Below, piece by piece: positions 7,750-12,452 of a stretch of DNA of 12,452 bases (its first letter is position 1; the number at the start of each line of letters is the position of its first letter). The stretch is taken from assembly GCA_040384645.1 (NCBI GenBank), contig JAZKIX010000137.1, positions 1-12,452 on the forward strand. Direction: 5' to 3'. This stretch comes from JAZKIX01 sp040384645. Lineage in GTDB: Bacteria > Pseudomonadota > Gammaproteobacteria > Burkholderiales > Burkholderiaceae_D. Under the pieces are notes generated by a model, which saw only the letters and a program-made list of their open reading frames with translations, was not told the origin of the DNA and made no database searches. Both the position numbers and the translations under genes were made by a program.

Positions 7750-8554
7750 TCCTAGAAAATGTGATCGGCAAGCACAGTCATCACACCTGCTCTTGACCAG
7801 CTGGATCCAAGCATCCGTGCGCAGCGTGCCAGCGTTGATCTTGCTTGGGTTGCCGCTTTTGGCTACGGCAGCTCCGGAACCTGGTATCTCGGCGTTTTCC
7901 AGCACACCGACGGCAGGCGGCGGACAAAGTTATACCCTGAGCTTGCAAACGATGTTGCTGCTCACCTCGCTGTCGTTTTTGCCGGCAGCCTTGATGATGA
8001 TGACCAGTTTCACCCGCATCATCATTGTCTTATCCCTATTGCGTCAGGCGCTGGGCACGCAATCGTCTCCGCCGAACCAGGTACTGGTCGGCCTTGCTTT
8101 ATTTCTGACCCTATTTGTGATGAGTCCGGTACTCGACAAAATATATGTCGATGCCTATCAACCCCTGTCGGAAAACAAGATCAGTATGGGCCAGGCGCTA
8201 GACCAGGGTGTTGCCCCCTTGAAAGCCTTCATGCTGAAACAAACACGTCAGGCCGATCTGGCCTTGTTTGTGAAAATGTCCAATACCGCACCGCTGCAAG
8301 GACCGGAAGACGTATCGCTGCGGGTATTGATCCCGTCGTTCATCACCAGTGAATTAAAAACCGCATTTCAAATCGGTTTCGCCATCTTTATTCCCTTTCT
8401 GATTATTGACATGGTGGTCGCCAGCGTATTGATGTCGATGGGGATGATGATGATGTCGCCTGCCATCGTGTCATTGCCGTTCAAACTAATGCTGTTCGTC
8501 TTGGTGGACGGCTGGGCGCTGTTGATCGGCTCGTTGGCGCAAAGCTTTTATTAA
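7739..8554 (+). CDS. fliP: FliP, flagellar export-gate protein
   Basis: FliP is the main pore-forming subunit of the FliPQR export gate, with five copies per gate. From the ATG at 7739, which overlaps fliO by 11 bases, it has 271 residues. From a GTG at 7817 it would have 245, the length of the E. coli protein, and begin with a normal signal-peptide n-region before the hydrophobic run ALILLGLPLLATAA. The start is therefore uncertain; an in-frame codon at 7703 would extend it even further into fliO. The conserved core is plain: MTSFTRIIIVLSLLRQALG, PPNQVLVGLALFLTLFVM, PAIVSLPFKLMLFVLVDGW, and a C-terminal LIGSLAQSFY. Signal peptide plus four membrane helices is the usual layout. fliQ starts 9 bases after the stop. 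Confidence 0.95.
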   Translation: MPNSPRKCDRQAQSSHLLLTSWIQASVRSVPALILLGLPLLATAAPEPGISAFSSTPTAGGGQSYTLSLQTMLLLTSLSFLPAALMMMTSFTRIIIVLSLLRQALGTQSSPPNQVLVGLALFLTLFVMSPVLDKIYVDAYQPLSENKISMGQALDQGVAPLKAFMLKQTRQADLALFVKMSNTAPLQGPEDVSLRVLIPSFITSELKTAFQIGFAIFIPFLIIDMVVASVLMSMGMMMMSPAIVSLPFKLMLFVLVDGWALLIGSLAQSFY

Positions 8555-8557
8555 GGA
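8553..8557 (+). promoter_or_regulatory. Ribosome binding site of fliQ
   Basis: AAGGA overlaps the last two bases of the fliP stop codon and lies 6 bases before the fliQ ATG. It is one of the few strong Shine-Dalgarno sequences in the run and fixes the fliQ start. Confidence 0.8.
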
Positions 8558-8563
8558 TATGAA

Positions 8564-8833
8564 ATGACTCCCGAAAGTGTCATGAGTCTGGGCCGGCATG
8601 CGATGGAAGTGACGTTGATGGTGGCAGCACCAATGTTATTGGTCGCGTTGATCATCGGCCTGATTGTCAGCATTTTCCAAGCGGCGACGCAGATTAATGA
8701 GTCAACACTGTCATTCATTCCAAAACTGGTTGGCATATTTGTCGCTTTGGTGGTGGCGGGTCCTTGGATGCTGGCTGTCATGCTGGACTATATGCGTCAG
8801 GTTTTTAGCGGCATTCCCAATATGGTCAGCTAA
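8564..8833 (+). CDS. fliQ: FliQ, flagellar export-gate protein
   Basis: FliQ is a small membrane hairpin, four copies of which wrap the FliP-FliR core of the export gate. The 89 residues are the standard length. The protein starts MTPESVMSLGRHAMEV and has two hydrophobic helices (about 17-40 and 53-75), joined by FQAATQINESTLSFIPK, the most conserved FliQ stretch. A good ribosome site lies 6 bases ahead. Like its homologues in virulence type III secretion (SctS family) it would be in the inner membrane, but its place between fliP and fliR makes it flagellar. Confidence 0.97.
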   Translation: MTPESVMSLGRHAMEVTLMVAAPMLLVALIIGLIVSIFQAATQINESTLSFIPKLVGIFVALVVAGPWMLAVMLDYMRQVFSGIPNMVS

Positions 8834-8851
8834 GGTGTGCGGTTGCACCTT
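8832..8851 (+). repeat. Hairpin between fliQ and fliR
   Basis: AAGGTG (8832-8837) pairs perfectly with CACCTT (8846-8851). Two further G-U pairs could extend the stem and leave a small loop. It begins at the fliQ stop codon and ends 23 bases before the fliR start. The spacer after it is pyrimidine-rich with no U tract, so it does not look like a terminator. Confidence 0.5.
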
Positions 8852-8874
8852 GCTGCTTCCACTTTCCTCCCTAG

Positions 8875-9681
8875 ATGCTTACCTTTACCAGCGCCGAAAT
8901 CAATCTATGGCTAGCCTCGCTGCTGTGGCCTTTGACCCGTATCTTGGGATTGATTGCAGCTGCGCCGGTTTTTGGCAATTCCGGCATTCCTGCGTCGAGC
9001 AAAATTGGGCTCGGGTTCATGCTGACCCTGATCATGGCCCCTACCATCACCAGCGTTACAGCGCCTGATCCAATGTCGTTTGCCGGATTTTTGATTTTGC
9101 TACAGCAATTGGTGGTCGGACTGGCAATGGGATTTTCTATGCGGATCGTTTTTGCCGGTGTTGAAATGGCCGGCGAAATCATGGGCATGACCATGGGACT
9201 GGGTTTTGCTACTTTTTTCGATCCGCAATCACAAGGTCATTCTTCGGCCATCAGCCAGTTTCTTGCCCTAGTCGCCACCATGGCTTTTCTGGCGTTGAAC
9301 GGACATTTGATGGTACTGGCAGCGCTGGCGGAAAGCTTCACCAGCGTACCTATCGCTGCCGCGCCATTAGGTGGCAACGGCTTACATCAACTGGCACTAT
9401 GGGGCGCCAGCATTTTCCGCTCCGGCGTGCAGTTGTCGCTGCCCATCGTCGCCGCCTTATTGATCACCAACACCGCATTGGGTATCCTGACCCGCGCCGC
9501 GCCGCAATTGAATCTATTCGGCATAGGTTTTCCCATCACCATCGGCGTCGGCTTCATGATGATCGCGCTGGTGTTGCCGTATATGGCGATGCCCTTGGAA
9601 CGGATGATCATGGAGGGTGTGGAAATGAGTAAAACGCTGTTCACCTCCATCCCGACTTCGATACCGACTAAAAACCGATGA
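8875..9681 (+). CDS. fliR: FliR, flagellar export-gate protein
   Basis: FliR is the single-copy subunit that, with FliP and FliQ, forms the helical export gate in the MS ring. The 268 residues and several hydrophobic helices match the family. Typical stretches are WPLTRILGLIAAAPVFGNSGIP at the N-terminus, GLAMGFSMRIVFAGVEMAGEIMG in the middle with the following GLGFATFFDPQS, and LNLFGIGFPITIGVGFMM toward the C-terminus. The ATG at 8875 is preceded directly by an in-frame TAG (8872-8874), so the start cannot lie further upstream. No Shine-Dalgarno sequence is visible in the pyrimidine-rich 41-base spacer after fliQ. It is the last flagellar gene on this strand in the window. Confidence 0.96.
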   Translation: MLTFTSAEINLWLASLLWPLTRILGLIAAAPVFGNSGIPASSKIGLGFMLTLIMAPTITSVTAPDPMSFAGFLILLQQLVVGLAMGFSMRIVFAGVEMAGEIMGMTMGLGFATFFDPQSQGHSSAISQFLALVATMAFLALNGHLMVLAALAESFTSVPIAAAPLGGNGLHQLALWGASIFRSGVQLSLPIVAALLITNTALGILTRAAPQLNLFGIGFPITIGVGFMMIALVLPYMAMPLERMIMEGVEMSKTLFTSIPTSIPTKNR

Positions 9682-9841
9682 ACACCCGCCCATCGGGAAA
9701 ACGTCGGCAGTATCAAGGTTTTCGTGCACTACAATTTATGCCAAAGAATTATTTAGCCTATTTTCAGGGCCTTTTTATTCTTGAAAATACCAAATAGGGC
9801 CGATTTACAAAAAATCCTGGGCGCCCCTTTGGTAAAATATT

Positions 9842-9875
9842 GCTCCCCAAGCAATTAATGGGAGCTTCGTTTTTT
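9842..9875 (+). terminator. Probable rho-independent terminator of the fli operon
   Basis: GCTCCC (9842-9847) pairs with GGGAGC (9860-9865) around a 12-base AT-rich loop. The stem is followed by TTCG and six Ts (9870-9875). Position 160 bases after fliR fits an operon end. An overlapping hairpin, ATTGCT (9839-9844) with AGCAAT (9850-9855), excludes this stem. The four bases between stem and T tract make it less than ideal. Confidence 0.5.
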
Positions 9876-9908
9876 GACACAAAATAGATGCTCGAAAAAC
9901 CGAAATCA

Positions 9909-10003
9909 CCCAGTGCGGACACATCTGAGTCAGTGCCGTGGCAAGGTTACTCAACAGCAAGCTAGTGAAGAAGGCTACTAAGTTTTCTGACACTGGACAC
10001 TGG
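9909..10003 (+). promoter_or_regulatory. Candidate structured 5' leader of the antiporter gene
   Basis: Two copies of CAGTG (in CCCAGTG at 9909-9915, and at 9931-9935) face two tandem copies of GACACTG (9989-9995 and 9996-10002). CCAGTG can pair fully with either CACTGG. In between, TGAGT (9926-9930) pairs with ACTCA (9949-9953) around a small TGC/GCA hairpin. The 3' pairing arms end just before the ribosome site, so folding could control access to it. I do not recognise a known riboswitch consensus here, and the function is inferred. Confidence 0.35.
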
Positions 10004-10011
10004 CAATCAAA

Positions 10012-10015
10012 AGGA
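10012..10015 (+). promoter_or_regulatory. Ribosome binding site of the antiporter gene
   Basis: AGGA within AAAAGGAA lies 6 bases before the ATG at 10022. This is why that start is preferred to the GTG at 9938, which has no purine-rich stretch at the right distance. Confidence 0.75.
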
Positions 10016-10021
10016 ATCCCA

Positions 10022-11278
10022 ATGGAATCGAACACGATGCAAATCATCGGCGCCCTATTATTCGGAGTCGCGTTATTGCATACCTTTATCGCCAAATATT
10101 TTGAGGTGCTGGCACACCGGCACCCGCGCCATGGCGGCTTGTTTCATTTGCTCGGCGAAGTCGAAGTCGTATTCGGCTTCTGGGCATTTGTCCTGATTGT
10201 GATCATGGCCATGGTCGCCGGCGGCCAAGAGGCGATTGCTTACGCCGAGTCCCGGCAATATGTCGAGCCGTTGTTTGTATTTGTGATCATGGTGATCGCA
10301 GCGTCCAGGCCTGTTCTGGAAGCCGTACAAAGCTTGCTTGCTTCGCTGGCGCGCCTGCTACCTGTACCGACCCCGCTCGCATTAGTCTGGTTCGGACTAG
10401 CTGCCGTGCCTTTATTAGGCTCGTTTATTACCGAGCCGGCAGCTATGACACTGGCGGCACTGATGCTGGCGCCGCAAATCTTTCGCCAAGGTATTCCTGA
10501 ATGGCTGAAATACGGCGCATTGGGGGTTTTATTCGTCAATGTCTCCATCGGCGGTGTGCTCACGTCGTACGCGGCACCGCCTGTGCTAATGGTGGCCTCG
10601 ACCTGGCATTGGGATATGGTTTTCATGGCGACGACATTTGGCTGGCGCGCCGCCATCGCGGTTGTCATCAATGCGACCGTTGTCAGCTTCTTATTACGGT
10701 CGTATGTTCGGAATGAGCCACTGACCAAGGCGATGAAAACTGTTTCCCCAGTGCCGCTCTTTGTGATTGTCATTCACTTGGCATTTCTGGCGGGCGTGGT
10801 CATATTTGCCCATCATCCGGTACTTTTTCTTGGGTTATTCCTATTTTTTCTCGGCTTTACGCAAGCCTATGACAAATATCAAAGCCCCCTTATTTTGAAA
10901 GAGGGCTTGCTGGTCGGGTTTTTCCTTGCCGGATTGGTGGTACTTGGCGGTATGCAGCAATGGTGGCTGCAACCGATCATCGCCAATCTCGGCCCTAAGG
11001 CTTTGTTTTTCGGCGCGATCGGCCTGACGGCAGTGACAGATAATGCCGCGCTCACGTATCTTGGATCCTTGATCGTGGGGCTGTCGGATCCGGCAAAATA
11101 CATGCTGGTAGCCGGCGCGGTGACGGGCGGCGGCTTAACTGTCATCGCCAATGCGCCCAACCCTGCAGGTGTCGCTTTACTCAGACGTGGCTTCAATGAT
11201 GAGTCGATTGGTGCGCTCGGATTGCTATATGGGGCGTTGCCACCCACCGCCGTCGCTGCCGTGTTATTTTTAGTGTAG
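10022..11278 (+). CDS. Putative Na+/H+ antiporter, polytopic membrane protein
   Basis: The 418 residues are nearly all hydrophobic segments (about 10-12 helices) with short loops. From memory of the family, HLLGEVEVVFGFWA near the N-terminus and GSFITEPAAMTLAALML (133-149) mark the putative Na+/H+ antiporter group (Pfam PF07399 type). No member has a transport activity I can cite with confidence. The two halves share motifs: T-E-P-A-A-M-T from 137 and T-D-N-A-A-L-T from 339, then GGVLTSYAAPP (177-187) and GGGLTVIANAP (369-379). That is a duplication like those of secondary ion transporters, and E138 and D340 are candidate ion-binding residues. The gene stands alone between two terminator-like hairpins, so it is probably its own transcription unit. 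It has no evident link to the flagellar genes around it. Substrate and direction of transport are unknown. Confidence 0.8.
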   Translation: MESNTMQIIGALLFGVALLHTFIAKYFEVLAHRHPRHGGLFHLLGEVEVVFGFWAFVLIVIMAMVAGGQEAIAYAESRQYVEPLFVFVIMVIAASRPVLEAVQSLLASLARLLPVPTPLALVWFGLAAVPLLGSFITEPAAMTLAALMLAPQIFRQGIPEWLKYGALGVLFVNVSIGGVLTSYAAPPVLMVASTWHWDMVFMATTFGWRAAIAVVINATVVSFLLRSYVRNEPLTKAMKTVSPVPLFVIVIHLAFLAGVVIFAHHPVLFLGLFLFFLGFTQAYDKYQSPLILKEGLLVGFFLAGLVVLGGMQQWWLQPIIANLGPKALFFGAIGLTAVTDNAALTYLGSLIVGLSDPAKYMLVAGAVTGGGLTVIANAPNPAGVALLRRGFNDESIGALGLLYGALPPTAVAAVLFLV

Positions 11279-11294
11279 ATACGTCCTAATTTAA

Positions 11295-11335
11295 CGGGAG
11301 TATATGCAAAAACAATGCCGCTCCCGCTCGTTTTT
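11295..11335 (+). terminator. Probable rho-independent terminator after the antiporter gene
   Basis: CGGGAG (11295-11300) pairs with CTCCCG (11321-11326), and the 20-base loop may contain an inner GC/GC pair. The stem is followed by CTCG and five Ts (11331-11335). It lies 16 bases after the stop codon. Stem sequence and tail resemble the hairpin at 9842-9875, which supports both as terminators. Confidence 0.6.
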
Positions 11336-11476
11336 ATTGGGGCTATAAATATACTGCCACCAGTATTTTTATGCGAAAAAGACTCAAAAACTCACCTTCA
11401 GCATAAAAAATAGGGCCACGGAGGGCGCTATGTTCGCTTCGGTTCCAATCCTTGCCTAAAACAGAACCAGCTATTT
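11336..11476. repeat. Convergent spacer with nested inverted repeats
   Basis: This AT-rich stretch separates two genes pointing at each other. ATACTG-CCAC-CAGTAT (11351-11366) is a perfect 6-base-pair hairpin followed by Ts on the + strand. TTTTTATGC (11366-11374) pairs with GCATAAAAA (11401-11409). AAAAATAG (11406-11413) pairs with CTATTTTT (11471-11478), the latter overlapping the flgL stop. GGTTC (11439-11443) can pair with GAACC (11465-11469) inside it. Read on the - strand, TATTTTTT at 11405-11412 could be the U tract of a flgL terminator, though its stem is weak. No gene is seen. Confidence 0.45.
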
Positions 11477-12452
11477 TTAAAGAAAATTGAACAGCGATAA
11501 GCCAGAAATTTTAATGAATGACTTTTGTGCTGCTTCCAAAATTGACTGTTGATGGGTTAAGTCGGTATATGCCTTGACCAGATCAAGACCCTGCAAANNN
11601 NNNNNNNAGACTTATCGATATCTCCGGTCGCTTTTGCCAGACCGGCAGTCAACGCAGTCCGGCCGGCAGCATTGGAGGTTGGCGTTTGCAATAAGGTAAT
11701 GAGGTCGTCCAATGTTTCAAAAATACTTTGATTTGTGCTGGGCTGCACCGTAAAAGAGTCTCCATTCGCCGGCGCGCCGCTGACATCGAACTGGATGCCA
11801 CCGAAATTGATCGACTGGCCGCTGACGTAAGCGTTGCCGGTCGATAAAGCAGGCAAGCCCACCGTGGTATCGACGATATCGTAGGTTGTCACGCCAGCGA
11901 CCACACTAAAATTCACGCTGTAATTGTGGTTGGTCAATGCCGCTGGATTCAATACTGAGCCCAGTGACACCACGCCAGAACCGGCATTGCCAGCGGTTGC
12001 AACTGTTTCGAATGTGCCATTACCGCTTTTGATGTTATTAAAAATAGTATCGCCAGAATCGCTGATCGGTAACTGCCTGGCCGTATCGACTTGCAGCACT
12101 CTTTGTCCTTGATCGCCTTGATACTGGGCGCCGCCAGCCACCTTTACAAATGCCGGTGTGCCGGTCTGATAGCCGGAAAATATATATTTTCCAGTGCCGT
12201 CGGTGGTATTGGCCAAACCCATCATCTGGTCAAACTGGCCCCGCAAGGCCGAAGCAAAAGACATCCGGTCAGAGTCGGAGATCGTGGCATTACCGGCACT
12301 GAGCGTCATGGTCCGTATGTCTTGCAGCAAATCGCCCACGCCTGCCAAAGCATCTTCTTCGGCCGTCAGCGCGCTACGCGCATTTTGGCGATTGATGACG
12401 AATTGGGAATTGATATCGGACGCTTGCGTAACTTGCAGTGCGCGGGCTGCAG
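11477..12452 (-). CDS. flgL: FlgL, hook-filament junction protein (5' end outside window, internal assembly gap)
   Basis: FlgL (HAP3) forms the second junction layer between hook and filament and is exported by the apparatus encoded to the left. The first 281 visible residues (12450 down to 11608) start at ARALQVTQASDINSQF, about residue 45 of a usual FlgL. They continue with NARSALTAEEDALAGVGDLLQ and KYIFSGYQTGTPAF, typical FlgL and flagellin-like stretches. Ten Ns (11598-11607) follow. Past them another frame gives 39 residues, from LQGLDLVKAYTDL to the hallmark end KISGLSLFNFL, with the stop at 11477-11479. The conserved RAS..G.R..E.D helix region expected between the two parts is missing, so the frame change is an assembly effect and the gene is probably intact. 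It faces the antiporter gene and is likely the last gene of an flg operon to the right. Confidence 0.93.
11598..11607. other. Assembly gap (10 Ns) inside flgL
   Basis: Ten undetermined bases join two parts of flgL that are out of frame with each other. A whole codon (Ser) ends on the right side and one spare base lies on the left, so the true missing length must leave remainder 2 when divided by 3. Ten does not fit. Comparison with the usual FlgL layout suggests that about 40 residues are missing. Confidence 0.9.

Larger units (their letters stand above)
9682..10021 (+). other. 340-base non-coding region between fliR and the antiporter gene
   Basis: No gene is supported here. In order it holds an inverted repeat TATTTTCA/TGAAAATA (9759-9766 and 9782-9789), preceded by a weak hairpin leading into CTTTTT at 9771-9776. 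Next come a GGGCGCCC palindrome (9819-9826), a terminator-like hairpin (9842-9875) and a leader with paired repeats (about 9909-10003). A GTG at 9938 would extend the downstream protein by 28 codons, but the later ATG has a much better ribosome site. A TTGACA at 9874-9879 has no acceptable -10 box at the right distance. The promoter of the downstream gene could not be located. Confidence 0.6.

Noticed and set aside
9874..9902. Perfect TTGACA as -35 box for the antiporter gene
   Set aside because: No -10-like sequence lies 15 to 19 bases downstream (the stretch is A-rich with Cs), and the first T's belong to the terminator T tract.
9876..10021. yybP-ykoY manganese riboswitch
   Set aside because: The conserved loop sequences I would expect, such as GGGGAGUA, are absent, and the gene is not of the usual TerC or MntP type.
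11557..11607. FlgL C-terminus read straight through the Ns to a stop at 11557
   Set aside because: That frame gives an unrelated tail, while the shifted frame gives the hallmark FlgL ending. The apparent stop is an effect of the placeholder gap.
1..12452. CRISPR arrays, tRNA or rRNA genes, insertion sequences, phage genes
   Set aside because: No regular spacer repeats, transposase, integrase or tRNA-like cloverleaf was seen. The window is core flagellar sequence plus one transporter gene.

Overview
The window is a chromosomal flagellar locus from a Gram-negative bacterium. Gene order, protein sequences and moderate GC point to a betaproteobacterium of the order Burkholderiales, probably near the Oxalobacteraceae. 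That placement is an inference from protein likeness and was not tested by search.

Left part (1-9681, all + strand): a nearly complete run of flagellar export and motor genes in the classical order fliF(end)-fliG-fliH-fliI-fliJ-fliK, then fliL-fliM-fliN-fliO-fliP-fliQ-fliR. Many neighbours overlap by 4-11 bases (fliF/G, G/H, H/I, M/N, N/O, O/P), which suggests translational coupling. Two wider gaps break the run: 289 bases between fliK and fliL, and 120 bases between fliL and fliM. The first holds dyad symmetries and may carry a second promoter. Together the genes encode the rotor and switch (FliF, FliG, FliM, FliN), the export ATPase complex (FliH, FliI, FliJ), the membrane export gate (FliO, FliP, FliQ, FliR), the hook-length ruler (FliK) and the stator-associated FliL.

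Middle (9682-10021): a 340-base non-coding stretch. It has a terminator-like hairpin that probably closes the fli operon, followed by a leader rich in complementary repeats before the next gene.

Right part: one polytopic membrane protein of the putative Na+/H+ antiporter type (10022-11278, +), closed by a second terminator-like hairpin. A convergent spacer with nested inverted repeats follows, then the 3' part of flgL (hook-filament junction protein) on the - strand, running off the right edge. A run of 10 Ns lies inside flgL. The sequence on both sides codes for FlgL but in different frames, and roughly 40 conserved residues are missing, so the Ns are a placeholder for a larger assembly gap and not a real frameshift.

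Most of the window is ordinary flagellar biology. The parts worth a second look are the antiporter-like protein, which shows a clear internal duplication with an acidic residue in each half, its structured leader, and the mis-sized gap in flgL.
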